A stretch of 64,000 bases of DNA from Pseudomonas taetrolens (GCF_900475285.1 NZ_LS483370.1:4540001-4604000), one strand, 5' to 3'. Shown: positions 49,802 through 59,192, counted from the first letter of the stretch. Numbers and translations are program-made. The notes: generated from the letters alone by a model not told the origin.

Positions 49802-50236
49802 TTCTTGCAGGTTCACCTGCAACCGCCAGCGCCCATCCTGCGGCGCGCCGGCCCAGTCGCCCCGCAAGGCACGGGCCGCCACCACCGTCAGCAGCAACCC
49901 GCCATCAGTCCCCCGAACCCGCCAGTTCAGCGCCTTGCCGTTAAGCTGGAACTGACCGTGTTGCGGCTTGGCCCGTGCATCAAACAACAGCCCCAATGTG
50001 CCGTCGACCCACTCACCATGGAGCTTGGGCTCAGCACTGAACCACACCACCAAAGCCCCCGGCAGCACCTCCACTTGTTGCAGTTCAATAGGCTCGGGTT
50101 GGGTCAATCGCCCGATCATCATGCCCACCATCAGACCGACAATCGCCAGCGAACCTAAAACACGTGGCCATAGTTTCGGTCTCGGGTCCTCTTCAGGCGT
50201 AGAATGCTGCCTATCTTTAAGTTCGGAGCCGTGCAT
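49796..50236 (-). CDS. Hypothetical protein with one membrane segment
   Basis: This 146-aa protein has a polar, charged N-terminus (1-24), one hydrophobic helix (about 27-42: VLGSLAIVGLMVGMMIG) and a periplasmic beta-rich part ending RWRLQVNLQEQ. The topology suggests an inner-membrane-anchored periplasmic domain. I do not recognise a domain. The ATG sits inside the trmL start region on the opposite strand, so the two genes overlap head to head by 2 nt. AAGGA lies about 10 nt upstream. It is a conserved-looking neighbour of ntrC/trmL, but its function is unknown. Confidence 0.7.
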   Translation of the reverse strand: MHGSELKDRQHSTPEEDPRPKLWPRVLGSLAIVGLMVGMMIGRLTQPEPIELQQVEVLPGALVVWFSAEPKLHGEWVDGTLGLLFDARAKPQHGQFQLNGKALNWRVRGTDGGLLLTVVAARALRGDWAGAPQDGRWRLQVNLQEQ

Positions 50237-50690
50237 GTTTCACGTCATCCTTTTCCAACCAGAAATTCCGCCGAATACCGGCAACGTTATCAGGCTGTGC
50301 GCCAACAGCGGCTGCCACCTGCATTTGATTGAGCCCATCGGCTTTGAGCTTGACGACAAGCGCTTGCGCCGGGCGGGACTCGACTACCACGAGTATGCAC
50401 CGCTCAAGCGCCATGCCGACCTTGCCAGCTGCCTTGAAAGCCTCGGCCACCCGCGTCTGTTCGCCTTCACGACCAAAGGCTCGCGACCGTTCCACGATGC
50501 CGCCTTTGCCGAAGGTGACGCTTTTATCTTCGGCCCCGAAAGCCGTGGTCTGCCGCCTGAGGTGCTCGACGCCCTCCCCGGTGAACAACGCCTGCGCCTG
50601 CCGATGCGCGAAGGCTGCCGCAGCCTGAACCTGTCGAACACCGTGGCTGTCGCCGTGTATGAGGGCTGGCGCCAACTGGGCTTCAAGTAA
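50235..50690 (+). CDS. trmL: tRNA (cytidine(34)-2'-O)-methyltransferase TrmL
   Basis: This SPOUT-class enzyme methylates the ribose of the wobble nucleotide in tRNA-Leu isoacceptors using SAM. The start at 50235 (MFHVILFQPEIPPNTGNV) has CGGAG 6 nt upstream; the product is 151 aa, typical for TrmL. Trefoil-knot motifs are present: PNTGNVIRLCANSG (motif 1), FGPESRGLP (motif 2) and MREGCRSLNLSNTVAVAVYE (motif 3). A single REP-like palindrome and a bidirectional terminator follow. Confidence 0.95.
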   Translation: MFHVILFQPEIPPNTGNVIRLCANSGCHLHLIEPIGFELDDKRLRRAGLDYHEYAPLKRHADLASCLESLGHPRLFAFTTKGSRPFHDAAFAEGDAFIFGPESRGLPPEVLDALPGEQRLRLPMREGCRSLNLSNTVAVAVYEGWRQLGFK

Positions 50691-50752
50691 CCTCTCCTTT
50701 TGTAGTCACTGCCGCAGGCTGCAACTACAGAAGAGCGCGACTTACGCCCGCC

Positions 50753-50785
50753 CAAAAAAAAAGCGCCTTGACGGCGCTTTTTTTG
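50753..50785. terminator. Bidirectional terminator, trmL / secB
   Basis: An A tract, GCGCC-TTGAC-GGCGC, then a T tract. It lies between the convergent trmL and secB, next to a single REP-like copy at 50701-50729. Confidence 0.92.
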
Positions 50786-50797
50786 TGCATCGACTAT

Positions 50798-51286
50798 TTA
50801 TTGAACAGTCGGTGCGCCTTCTTCCTGCATGCGCTGCAGCTCTTGCGCGTACAGGGCATCGAAGTTCACCGGGGCCAGCATCAACGCAGGGAACGAGCCG
50901 CGGGTGACCAGGCTGTCCAGGGTTTCACGGGCATACGGGAACAGGATGTTCGGGCAGAATGCGCCCAGGGTGTGGTTCATCGACGCTGGATCAAGGTTCT
51001 TGATCAGGAAGATGCCGGCCTGCTGAACTTCAGCAATGAACGCCACTTCGTCACCGTTTTTAACGGTAACCGACAAAGTCAGAACCACTTCGTGGAAGTC
51101 ATCTTCCAGTGGCTTTTGACGGGTGTTGAGGTCCAGGCCAACGCTCGGTTCCCACTGCTGACGGAAGATCGCCGGGCTTTTTGGCGCTTCGAACGACAGG
51201 TCACGCACATAGATGCGCTGCAAGGAGAATTGTGGAGCATTTTCTTCAGCGCTGGCGGCAGCGGTGTTCTGTTGGTCAGTCATCAC
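50798..51286 (-). CDS. secB: Protein-export chaperone SecB
   Basis: SecB is a cytoplasmic tetrameric chaperone that keeps preproteins unfolded and hands them to SecA. The 162-aa protein has a disordered N-terminus ([16 protein letters not shown]), then [19 protein letters not shown], the family signature. The C-terminal part has [21 protein letters not shown] and [10 protein letters not shown]. It is downstream of grxC and a rhodanese gene on the same strand, the order found in many gammaproteobacteria. Confidence 0.97.
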   Translation of the reverse strand: MMTDQQNTAAASAEENAPQFSLQRIYVRDLSFEAPKSPAIFRQQWEPSVGLDLNTRQKPLEDDFHEVVLTLSVTVKNGDEVAFIAEVQQAGIFLIKNLDPASMNHTLGAFCPNILFPYARETLDSLVTRGSFPALMLAPVNFDALYAQELQRMQEEGAPTVQ

Positions 51287-51325
51287 AGATCCTTGTTGAT
51301 CTTCAGGGCTTTTAAGGTTTCAGAG

Positions 51326-51580
51326 TCAGACGTTAAGCAACGCATCCAGTTTACCTGCGCGATCCAGAGCAAACAGGTCATCGCACCCCCCGACATGGAA
51401 CGAACCGATCCAGATCTGCGGGACCGACGTGCGGCCTGCTTTCTGCGCCATGTCAGCGCGTACCTGGGGCTTGCCGTCGACTTTTATTTCATCGAAGGCA
51501 ACACCCTTTTGCTCTAGCAGAGCCTTGGCTCGCATGCAGTAAGGGCAATAGTCGCTGGAGTAAACGATGACCTTGGACAT
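51326..51580 (-). CDS. grxC: Glutaredoxin 3
   Basis: This 84-aa dithiol glutaredoxin reduces disulphides with glutathione. The active-site CPYC is at residues 12-15 (SSDYCPYCMRAK), and the glutathione-binding TSVPQIWIG and VGGCDDL loops follow. It lies 2 nt after the rhodanese-like gene and 39 nt before secB, so all three are likely co-transcribed. Confidence 0.96.
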   Translation of the reverse strand: MSKVIVYSSDYCPYCMRAKALLEQKGVAFDEIKVDGKPQVRADMAQKAGRTSVPQIWIGSFHVGGCDDLFALDRAGKLDALLNV

Positions 51581-51582
51581 AC

Positions 51583-51996
51583 TTACTTCACCACTGGCAG
51601 GTTATCGGCGCGCCAGCTGGAAATCCCGCCGGACAACTTGGCCGCGTTGTGACCAGCCTTGAGCAGCTCGCGAGCGTGGCCACCCGAGTGCTGGCCTTGA
51701 GCGTCAACCAGAATAATGGTTTTGCCCTTGTGCTTGTCCAGCTCGGCGATGCGCGCCATCAGCTTGTCTTGCGGGATGTTCAACGCACCCACAATGTGGC
51801 CGGCGGCGAAGTCTTTGGCCGGACGAATATCAATCACCACACCTTCGTCGCGATTGACCAGGCCGGTCAGTTCGCCGGTGCTGATGCTACGACCGCCACG
51901 GCTCATCTCATGGGCGATCAACATCGCCAGGAGGATGACAAACGCGCCTACAAGCAGGTAGTGAGAAGTGGCAAATGCAATCAGGTGCTCAACCAT
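51583..51996 (-). CDS. Membrane-anchored rhodanese-like protein without catalytic Cys
   Basis: The protein has 137 aa. An N-terminal membrane helix (about 10-28: HYLLVGAFVILLAMLIAHEM) is followed by a rhodanese domain (about 38-135) with VVIDIRPAKDFAAGHIVGALNIP. The loop that normally starts with the persulphide Cys reads LVDAQGQHSGGHA, with Asp or Ala in place of Cys, so sulphur transfer is unlikely by the usual mechanism. It is the YibN-like neighbour of grxC and secB; a role as an inner-membrane scaffold is an inference. Confidence 0.9.
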   Translation of the reverse strand: MVEHLIAFATSHYLLVGAFVILLAMLIAHEMSRGGRSISTGELTGLVNRDEGVVIDIRPAKDFAAGHIVGALNIPQDKLMARIAELDKHKGKTIILVDAQGQHSGGHARELLKAGHNAAKLSGGISSWRADNLPVVK

Positions 51997-52144
51997 CAGA
52001 AGGTTCCAGGGTCGTAAAATGTGGGCCAGTATACACAGCCGCCTTGGTCGGCCAAACCCCGCCCGGCGGTGACGTCACCTGAACTTCGCTTTAAACTGCC
52101 CGTCCTCTTCATACCTTCTATTAAACCAGCCACGAGTGGGATCT

Positions 52145-53680
52145 ATGACTACCACGCCTAAACCTTTGGTCCTGATCATCCTGGATGGCTTCGGTCACAG
52201 TGAAAGCCACGAATACAACGCCGTGTATGCGGCCAAGAAACCGGTGCTCGATCGTCTTTGCGCGAGCATGCCAAACGGCCTGATCTCAGGTTCAGGCATG
52301 GATGTCGGCTTGCCGGACGGCCAGATGGGTAACTCCGAGGTAGGCCACATGAACCTCGGCGCCGGCCGCGTGGTGTATCAGGATTTTACCCGCGTCACTA
52401 AATCGATCCGTGATGGCGAATTCTTCGAGAACCCGACCATTTGCGCAGCAGTCGACAAGGCCGTCGCTGCAGGCAAAGCCGTGCACATCATGGGTTTGCT
52501 GTCTGAAGGAGGCGTTCACAGCCACCAGGACCACCTCGTGGCCATGGCCGAGCTGGCCTTCAAGCGCGGTGCCGAAAAAATCTACCTGCACGCCTTCCTC
52601 GATGGCCGTGACACACCGCCAAAAAGCGCCGCCTCATCCATCGAATTGCTGGACGCAGCCTTCCAGGCCCTGGGCAAAGGTCGTATCGCCAGCCTGATTG
52701 GCCGCTACTTTGCGATGGACCGTGACAACCGCTGGGACCGCGTAGCCCAGGCCTACAACCTGATCGTCGACGGCAAAGGGGAATTCAACGCCGCCACAGC
52801 TCAGGAAGGCCTCGAAGCCGCCTATGCCCGTGGCGAAAGCGACGAATTCGTCAAGGCCACCACCATTGGCGAACCGGTGAAGGTCGAGGACGGCGATGCC
52901 GTGGTCTTCATGAACTTCCGTGCCGACCGCGCCCGCGAGCTGAGCCGCGTCTTTGTAGAAGACGGCTTCAACGAATTCGAACGCGCCCGGCAACCGAAGC
53001 TGGCCGGCTTTGTGATGCTGACCCAATACGCCGCCAGCATCCCGGCCCCGAGCGCCTTCGCACCCGGCAGCCTGGAAAACGTCCTTGGCGATTATCTGGC
53101 CAAAAACGGCAAAACCCAGCTGCGCATTGCCGAAACCGAAAAATATGCCCACGTGACGTTCTTCTTCTCGGGCGGACGTGAAGAACCGTTCCCGGGCGAA
53201 GAGCGCATCCTGGTGCCTTCGCCGAAGGTCGCCACTTACGACCTGCAGCCTGAAATGAGCGCCCCCGAAGTCACCGACAAGATTGTCGATGCCATCGAGC
53301 ACCAGCGCTATGACGTGATCGTAGTCAACTACGCCAACGGCGACATGGTCGGCCACAGCGGTGTCTTCGATGCAGCCGTCAAGGCCGTTGAGTGCCTGGA
53401 CGCCTGCGTGGGGCGCATTGTTGAAGCGCTGGACAAAGTCGGCGGCGAAGCCCTGATCACCGCTGACCACGGCAACGTCGAACAAATGTCCGACGACACC
53501 ACCGGCCAGGCACATACGGCACACACCTGTGAGCCCGTACCGTTCATCTATGTTGGCAAACGTGCGCTCAAGGTCCGTGAAGGCGGTGTACTGGCTGACG
53601 TAGCGCCGACCATGCTCAAATTGCTTGAACTCCCACAGCCTGAAGAAATGACCGGCACATCCATTCTGGTCGACGCTTAA
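52145..53680 (+). CDS. gpmI: 2,3-bisphosphoglycerate-independent phosphoglycerate mutase
   Basis: This Mn-dependent enzyme interconverts 3- and 2-phosphoglycerate in glycolysis and gluconeogenesis. The start at 52145 ([13 protein letters not shown]) follows a GAGTGGGA site; it gives 511 aa. The alkaline-phosphatase-like fold shows the metal Asp in ILDGFG (about 14), the phospho-Ser64 in [24 protein letters not shown], and the C-terminal ADHGNVEQM metal motif. It is divergent from the rhodanese-grxC-secB genes and begins the gpmI-envC-ctpA-yibQ group. A REP pair follows. Confidence 0.97.
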   Translation: MTTTPKPLVLIILDGFGHSESHEYNAVYAAKKPVLDRLCASMPNGLISGSGMDVGLPDGQMGNSEVGHMNLGAGRVVYQDFTRVTKSIRDGEFFENPTICAAVDKAVAAGKAVHIMGLLSEGGVHSHQDHLVAMAELAFKRGAEKIYLHAFLDGRDTPPKSAASSIELLDAAFQALGKGRIASLIGRYFAMDRDNRWDRVAQAYNLIVDGKGEFNAATAQEGLEAAYARGESDEFVKATTIGEPVKVEDGDAVVFMNFRADRARELSRVFVEDGFNEFERARQPKLAGFVMLTQYAASIPAPSAFAPGSLENVLGDYLAKNGKTQLRIAETEKYAHVTFFFSGGREEPFPGEERILVPSPKVATYDLQPEMSAPEVTDKIVDAIEHQRYDVIVVNYANGDMVGHSGVFDAAVKAVECLDACVGRIVEALDKVGGEALITADHGNVEQMSDDTTGQAHTAHTCEPVPFIYVGKRALKVREGGVLADVAPTMLKLLELPQPEEMTGTSILVDA

Positions 53681-53689
53681 GGCCTGTCT

Positions 53690-53775
53690 TGTAGCCGCTG
53701 CCGCCAGGCTGCGCAGCAGTCCCCGGGCATAAAGGGCCTTTGGCCCTTTATCACAGCCTGCGGCAGCGGCTACAG
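53690..53775. repeat. REP-like inverted pair between gpmI and envC
   Basis: TTGTAGCCGCTGCCGCCAGG faces CAGCCTGCGGCAGCGGCTAC, with an internal hairpin AAAGGGCC-TTT-GGCCCTTT. It could terminate or attenuate transcription between gpmI and envC. Confidence 0.75.
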
Positions 53776-53878
53776 GATTGCGTGGTTCATGAAGCCACAA
53801 TTTCACCTTCATCCATTTCTCATCCTCGACGATGGCGGGCATACTAGGCCGTCCCGTTCCTCAGGTGTCGCCCGCCCC

Positions 53879-55165
53879 ATGCTTCGCGCCCTTATAGCCC
53901 TGACCCTTGCATGCCTGCTCCAACCGGCGTTTGCCGACGAGCGCGCACAAACCCAACAGCAGCTGGATGCCACGCGCCAGGATATCGGCGAGCTTAAAAA
54001 GCTCCTCGATAAACTCCAGCAGGAAAAGTCCGGTGTGCAGAAAGACCTGCGCACGACCGAAACCGAAATCGGCAAGCTGGAGAAGCAGGTTCAAGACCTG
54101 CAACAAGAATTAAAAAAGAGTGAAGGCGAGCTGCTGCGCCTTGATAGCGAGAAAAAAAAACTCCACAGCGCAAAAATTGAACAGCAACGCCTGATCGCGA
54201 TTCAGGCCCGTGCCGCTTATCAGGGCGGACGTCAGGAATACCTGAAAATGCTGCTCAACCAACAGAATCCGGAGAAATTCGCCCGGACCCTCACCTATTA
54301 CGACTACCTGAGCCAGGCCCGCCTGGAGCAGCTCAAGAACTTCAACGAGACCTTGCGTCAACTGGCCAATGTCGAAGCCGATATCAATCTGCAGCAGGCT
54401 CAGTTGCTGACGCAAAAAAGCAGCCTCGACAGCCAGCGTGCTGAACTCGACAAAGTGCGTGCGGAGCGCCAGCAAGTGCTGGCCAAGCTCAATAGAGATG
54501 TCAAAGAACGCGATCAGAAGTTGCAGGCTCGCCAGCAGGATCAAGCCGACCTGGCTAAAGTCCTCAAAACCATTGAAGAGACCCTCGCCCGTCAGGCCCG
54601 CGAAGCCGAAGCCGCGCGACAAAAAGCCCTGATTGCCCGGCAGGAAGCCGAGAAAAAGCGCCAGCGCGAGGCTGAATCGGTTGCCAGCGACGCTCCGCGC
54701 CCACCGGTCAAATCAACCCCCGGAGCACTGGTCTCCAGCGGTGGTGCATCTTACGGCGGTGTTTTTTCTCAGGCCCGGGGCAAACTTCCTTGGCCTGTTG
54801 ATGGTCGATTGCTTGCCCGTTTCGGTGAAAGCCGTGGCGACGATGTGCGTACCAAGTGGGATGGCGTGATGATCAGTGCGCCTTCCGGTAGCCAGGTGCA
54901 CGCCGTACATGGCGGTCGAGTGGTCTTTGCCGACTGGCTGCGCGGAGCTGGCCAATTGGTGATTCTGGATCACGGTAATGGCTATTTGAGCTTATATGGC
55001 CACAATCAAACATTGCTCAAGTCCGCCGGAGACATCGTTAAAGCCGGCGACGTGATTTCCACTGTGGGTAACAGCGGTGGTCAATCCACACCGGCATTGT
55101 ATTTTGCTATTCGTCAGCAGGGTCGCCCAAGCGATCCTGCACAATGGTGTCGCGCTCAAGGATGA
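53879..55165 (+). CDS. envC: Murein hydrolase activator EnvC
   Basis: EnvC is a periplasmic activator of amidases during cell separation. The start at 53879 (MLRALIALTLACLLQP) gives a signal peptide ending at about residue 20 (FA-DERAQ) and 428 aa in total. A long coiled coil covers about 22-265, with heptad-rich stretches such as LDKLQQEKSGVQKDLR. The C-terminal LytM/M23 domain spans about 320-425. Metal ligands of active M23 enzymes appear degenerate (for example LYFAIR where HxH is expected), which fits a regulator rather than a hydrolase. It lies 34 nt before ctpA. Confidence 0.94.
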   Translation: MLRALIALTLACLLQPAFADERAQTQQQLDATRQDIGELKKLLDKLQQEKSGVQKDLRTTETEIGKLEKQVQDLQQELKKSEGELLRLDSEKKKLHSAKIEQQRLIAIQARAAYQGGRQEYLKMLLNQQNPEKFARTLTYYDYLSQARLEQLKNFNETLRQLANVEADINLQQAQLLTQKSSLDSQRAELDKVRAERQQVLAKLNRDVKERDQKLQARQQDQADLAKVLKTIEETLARQAREAEAARQKALIARQEAEKKRQREAESVASDAPRPPVKSTPGALVSSGGASYGGVFSQARGKLPWPVDGRLLARFGESRGDDVRTKWDGVMISAPSGSQVHAVHGGRVVFADWLRGAGQLVILDHGNGYLSLYGHNQTLLKSAGDIVKAGDVISTVGNSGGQSTPALYFAIRQQGRPSDPAQWCRAQG

Positions 55166-55199
55166 GCCATCACCTTTAATACGTAGGAGTTCGTCCAAC

Positions 55200-56509
55200 A
55201 TGCCGCATTTGTCCCGCCTCAACTCGCTGGCCCTGACGATCGCCCTGGTGATCGGCGCACCACTGGCGTTTGCTGCCGAGCAAACCACCCAGCCGGCAGC
55301 CGCCAATACCAAGGCACCGCTGCCGCTGGATGAGCTGCGCACATTTGCCGAGGTCATGGACCGGATCAAGGCCGCGTATGTTGAACCCGTGAACGACAAG
55401 ACCCTGCTGGAGAATGCCATCAAAGGCATGCTCAGCAACCTCGACCCGCATTCTGCGTACCTGGGCCCCGAAGACTTCGCCGAGCTGCAGGAAAGCACCA
55501 GCGGCGAGTTTGGCGGGCTGGGCATCGAAGTCGGCACCGAAGACGGCAATATCAAAATCGTCTCGCCGATTGACGACACCCCGGCCAGCAAAGCCGGTAT
55601 TCAGGCTGGCGACTTTATCGTCAAGATCAATGGCCAGCCCACGCGCGGCCTGAGCATGACGGAAGCCGTAGACCTGATGCGTGGCAAGATCGGCCAGAAA
55701 ATCACCCTGACCCTAGTACGCAACGGCGGCACGCCGTTCGACGTGACGCTGACCCGCGCCAATATCCAGGTCAAAAGCGTCAAGGCCCAGCTGCTTGAAG
55801 ACGGCTACGGCTACATCCGTATCACTCAGTTCCAGGTCAAGACCGGCGAAGAAGTCGCTGCGGCCCTGGCCAAACTGCGCCGCGAGAACAGCAACAAGAA
55901 ACTCAAGGGCGTCATCCTCGACTTGCGCAACAACCCGGGGGCGTGCTGCAGTCGGCCGTTGAAGTGGTTGATCACTTCATCAGCAAAGGCCTGATTGTTT
56001 ATACCAAAGGCCGCATCGCCAACTCCGAGCTGCGCTTCTCGGCCACCGGGCGGGACCTCAGCGATAACGTACCGCTGGTGGTGCTGATCAACGGCGGCAG
56101 TGCCTCGGCATCGGAAATCGTTGCCGGCGCCCTGCAGGATCACAAGCGTGGCGTGGTAATGGGCACCACCAGCTTCGGCAAAGGCTCTGTGCAAACCGTA
56201 TTGCCCCTGAACAATGAACGCGCCCTGAAAATCACCACCGCGCTGTACTTCACCCCGAACGGCCGCTCGATCCAGGCCCAGGGCATCGTGCCGGACATCG
56301 AAGTCAGCCGCGCCAAGATTACTCGCGAGCAAGACACCGAGTACTACAAAGAGGCTGACCTTCAAGGTCACCTTGGCAATGGCAACGGCGGCGCAGACAA
56401 ACCCTCGGGCTCAGGCCCCAAGGCCAAATCCATGCCGCAGGACGATGACTTCCAGCTGAGCCAGGCATTGAGCCTGCTCAAGGGCTTGAGCATCACGCGC
56501 GGCAACTGA
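55200..56509 (+). pseudogene. ctpA: C-terminal processing protease CtpA, frameshifted in this sequence
   Basis: This S41 carboxy-terminal protease cuts periplasmic or membrane-linked proteins such as cell-wall hydrolases. The start at 55200 (MPHLSRLNSLAL) has TAGGAG about 10 nt upstream and a signal peptide to about residue 26. The PDZ domain (about 90-175) is normal. At 55937-55941 the run after NNPG has five G where six are needed. The frame is lost, and the direct product ends at 55994 (264 aa). Inserting one G restores 436 aa, including the catalytic Ser and Lys (GGSASASEIVAG and TTSFGKGSVQ). The second part keeps normal coding character to its stop at 56509, so the change is recent or a sequencing or assembly indel. 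It overlaps no neighbour; the yibQ-type gene follows by 1 nt. Confidence 0.9.
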
Positions 56510-56510
56510 G

Positions 56511-57293
56511 GTGCGCTTCTCTCTCGCCCTTGCCCTGTTTTGCTGCCTGACCGGTGCCGCCCATGCGGCGCCGACCTCTCATGACGCAGCACCGCACAAG
56601 GCTTATCTGAGCCTGATCATTGATGACCTGGGGCAAAACCTGCCCCGTGATCGCCGTGTTCTGGCCCTGCCCGGCCCCGTCACCGCTGCCGTCATGCCCG
56701 ACACCCCGCACGCTGCCGAATTTGCCCGCGAAGCCCACAAGGCCGGCAAAATTGTCATCTTGCACATGCCTATGGACCCGGCTACGGGCCCTTTTGCCTG
56801 GCACCCCGACCTGCCTGTCGACGAACTTGAAAAACGCCTCAACGCCGCCTTCAAGGCCGTGCCCTACACCAGCGGTATCAACAACCATATGGGCAGCCGC
56901 ATGACCTCACAGCCACAGGCGATGGCCTGGCTGATGGCCGACTTGCAGCGCCGGCACAAGCTCTTTGTCGACAGCCGAACCAGCGCGCAAACCGTTGCCG
57001 CGGCCCAGGCACAGAAAATCGGACTGGCCAGCGTTTCACGGGATGTGTTTCTGGACGATGTGCGCACTGAGCAGGCGATCACCACGCAGCTCGACACCGC
57101 GATCAAGCTGGCGCACAAACAGGGGTCAGCCGTGATGATCGGTCACCCCTACCCGCAAACCCTTGCCGTGCTAGAGCGCGAACTGCCCAAGCTCAAGGCC
57201 CGGGGCATCGAGTTGATTGATATCAAACAGATGATCGGCCTGCGCGGCAACAAGGCCATGGCCGGGCATGGCAAAGACGGGGTTTACCGCTAA
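56511..57293 (+). CDS. yibQ: Divergent polysaccharide deacetylase family protein (YibQ-like)
   Basis: This 260-aa exported protein starts at GTG 56511, 1 nt after the ctpA stop. The signal peptide is residues 1-19 (MRFSLALALFCCLTGAAHA). The deacetylase-like barrel shows LSLIIDDLGQN (Asp pair), VILHMPMDP (His), SGINNHMGSRMT and the C-terminal IGHPYPQTLAVL. The family is divergent from the NodB enzymes and its reaction is not established. The gpmI-envC-(ctpA)-yibQ order is conserved and suggests a role in the envelope or in septal wall maturation. Confidence 0.92.
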   Translation: MRFSLALALFCCLTGAAHAAPTSHDAAPHKAYLSLIIDDLGQNLPRDRRVLALPGPVTAAVMPDTPHAAEFAREAHKAGKIVILHMPMDPATGPFAWHPDLPVDELEKRLNAAFKAVPYTSGINNHMGSRMTSQPQAMAWLMADLQRRHKLFVDSRTSAQTVAAAQAQKIGLASVSRDVFLDDVRTEQAITTQLDTAIKLAHKQGSAVMIGHPYPQTLAVLERELPKLKARGIELIDIKQMIGLRGNKAMAGHGKDGVYR

Positions 57294-57300
57294 CCGCGGA

Positions 57301-57432
57301 TCAACCCGGGGCCGGTAAACTCTTGGCGCGAACCTTCTCCACAACCGCCTCTTTGCGCAACTGATCCAGGGGGCGGGCGATGGAGCTGTCGGCACGCACC
57401 AGCAACACCCAGTCATCCGGACCGGGAAGACG
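57301..57432 (-). pseudogene. C-terminal remnant of an unidentified gene
   Basis: On the minus strand a coding-like stretch of 43 codons runs directly after an in-frame TAA with no start codon. It begins RLPGPDDWVLLVRADSS, continues with a charged DQLRKEAVVEKVRAK tail, and stops at 57301. It looks like the last part of a protein whose 5' portion is gone, perhaps of the solute-binding type, but I cannot assign a family with confidence. The break falls at about 57433, next to the trypsin-like gene, so that gene may have arrived by replacing the rest. Confidence 0.45.
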
Positions 57433-57531
57433 TTAAAAATACATAACTACCCCAACCAGAATTCCGAACCTGTTTTATTAGGCCTATGCGTCCTGACCAG
57501 GACATTTAGCACGCCAAAACAAGGTTCACCC

Positions 57532-59178
57532 ATGAACAATAAATTACAGCACTTGCTCTTGATGACGCTTGTCAGCGTTTCCCTGACGGCAACAGGCGCA
57601 CCGCCTGAACGACCGGAGAACACCCTCCCCGTGGGCATCGTCAAACTCTCGGATCACCCCGAGAACCGATCCCGCACCTGGACGGGAATTGGCCGGCTGC
57701 GGGGAGAAAACACGGCCTTTTGTACTGCCAGCCTGATTGATACGCGTAATGCACCCCTGGCGACAGCCACAACCCCTGCTTACGTCATCACCAGCCATCG
57801 CTGCCTGAACACCAGGAACTTTGGTGAATACACTTACGCCGGCGGCACCCGGCACAATACGTCCATGCAGGGCACGCTCTTCTTCAATAACTTTGACAAT
57901 ACCCTGGGGGACGTAAAAAGTTACGCGTTCAAACGCGTAGCCTGGCAAAGCGATGGCGGGTTGAATCTGGCGATCATCGAACTGGACACCACGTTGTCGG
58001 AGCTGATGGCCAAAGGCATTCAGCCACTGAAAATTGCCCAGCGCACACCACCTGCGGGTACAGAGATCCTGACCCTTGGCATCCCGGAGTTCAGTAACCT
58101 GCATGCCATGCACTGCACGCAACTGGCGCCCGTCGATGTCGCCAGCTACCCCTGGGTCGGCGCCAAAGTACTGGGCAATCAATGTGCCGATCTAACCCAT
58201 GGCGGCCTCGGCGGCCCGGTCCTGAGCAAGTTCAGCAATGAGCTGATCAGCCTGGTGGTCGCGAACAACCACGGCGCCAACCCCGATAACAAATGTCTGG
58301 CCAATGCCCCCTGCGAACTCAGGGCCAATACCGCGCACTGGCGCCCGGACACCCATTACACCCAGCCGGTGTCTTTTCTCAACCAATGCTTCGTGGAGGG
58401 CAAGCTGGCGGCCAACACTCCCGCGTGCGACCTGTACAAGCTGACCTCTGTCGCCGTCGAACCGGCCCGACAGCCGCCCGCGCGAGTCTTTGAAAAGGGC
58501 CTGACCGAAAAAGAAGCAGGGCCCGACACCTTTGACGTTGGCGTAACGGTCGACTCCCCCCTGTATCGCTATAAATACACCCACGATGCCAAGGCATGCC
58601 GCGACGGCAGTCATTACAGCCAGGCCATGAGCGCCAAAGACGCCACCATCAACTTCACGCTGAATAATCAGGTGGGGCTGCACATGCTGTGCATCGTAGG
58701 GGTCGAATCCCACGAAGACCGTTTAACCAGTGCACAGTTTGACGCTGCGAAAATAATCACTGTCGAGCGTATTGAAATACAGCCGCAAGTACCGTCATTG
58801 CAAATCGATCGCTATCGACACTACCGCGAACAATACGTCGCACACTGGAATCACAACATACCGTTGCTCGACCACTACAAAATAAAGTTTGGACCGTATG
58901 AATCAACAGACTGCAAAACGCCCGAAGGCTATGCCGAATTGCTCGACTATGAAGAGCGGCCACGCGATAGCGGCCCTTGGGAAAGTATTTATCCACATAA
59001 AGACCACCCGACAGATGCCTCGCTTATTTTGATCAAACAAACCAAAGAACAACTGATTGATGGTTACTACAGCAAGATCATAAGCTCGGGAGAAAACGCC
59101 CTGACGCTGTGCACCGTCTCTTACAACCTGAAAAAAGAACCTTCGCAACCCCGCATGGATATTCTGAGGCCGCTGTGA
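57532..59178 (+). CDS. Exported trypsin-fold protein with substituted catalytic triad
   Basis: This 548-aa protein has a signal peptide (about 1-22) and a chymotrypsin-like domain (about 32-290). Aligning on the conserved Cys of the TAAHC motif, the sequence ITSHRC (residues 86-91) puts Arg90 where the catalytic His belongs, with His one place early. The Asp block reads GLNLAIIELD (Asn145 for Asp), and the Ser loop GDSGGP reads GGLGGP (Leu226 for Ser). All three triad positions are therefore altered and proteolysis is unlikely. A C-terminal region (about 300-548), with several Cys, may be beta-sandwich modules for binding. Base use becomes visibly more AT-rich toward the 3' end than in neighbours. 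It is flanked by a gene remnant and the his genes. The role is unknown. Confidence 0.75.
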   Translation: MNNKLQHLLLMTLVSVSLTATGAPPERPENTLPVGIVKLSDHPENRSRTWTGIGRLRGENTAFCTASLIDTRNAPLATATTPAYVITSHRCLNTRNFGEYTYAGGTRHNTSMQGTLFFNNFDNTLGDVKSYAFKRVAWQSDGGLNLAIIELDTTLSELMAKGIQPLKIAQRTPPAGTEILTLGIPEFSNLHAMHCTQLAPVDVASYPWVGAKVLGNQCADLTHGGLGGPVLSKFSNELISLVVANNHGANPDNKCLANAPCELRANTAHWRPDTHYTQPVSFLNQCFVEGKLAANTPACDLYKLTSVAVEPARQPPARVFEKGLTEKEAGPDTFDVGVTVDSPLYRYKYTHDAKACRDGSHYSQAMSAKDATINFTLNNQVGLHMLCIVGVESHEDRLTSAQFDAAKIITVERIEIQPQVPSLQIDRYRHYREQYVAHWNHNIPLLDHYKIKFGPYESTDCKTPEGYAELLDYEERPRDSGPWESIYPHKDHPTDASLILIKQTKEQLIDGYYSKIISSGENALTLCTVSYNLKKEPSQPRMDILRPL

Positions 59179-59192
59179 CGCCACTGCAGTGA

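Noticed and set aside
57171..57416. An 82-codon minus-strand frame near the yibQ end
   Set aside because: Its peptide is not protein-like and it overlaps yibQ antisense. The neighbouring frame (57301-57432) is the one with coding character.
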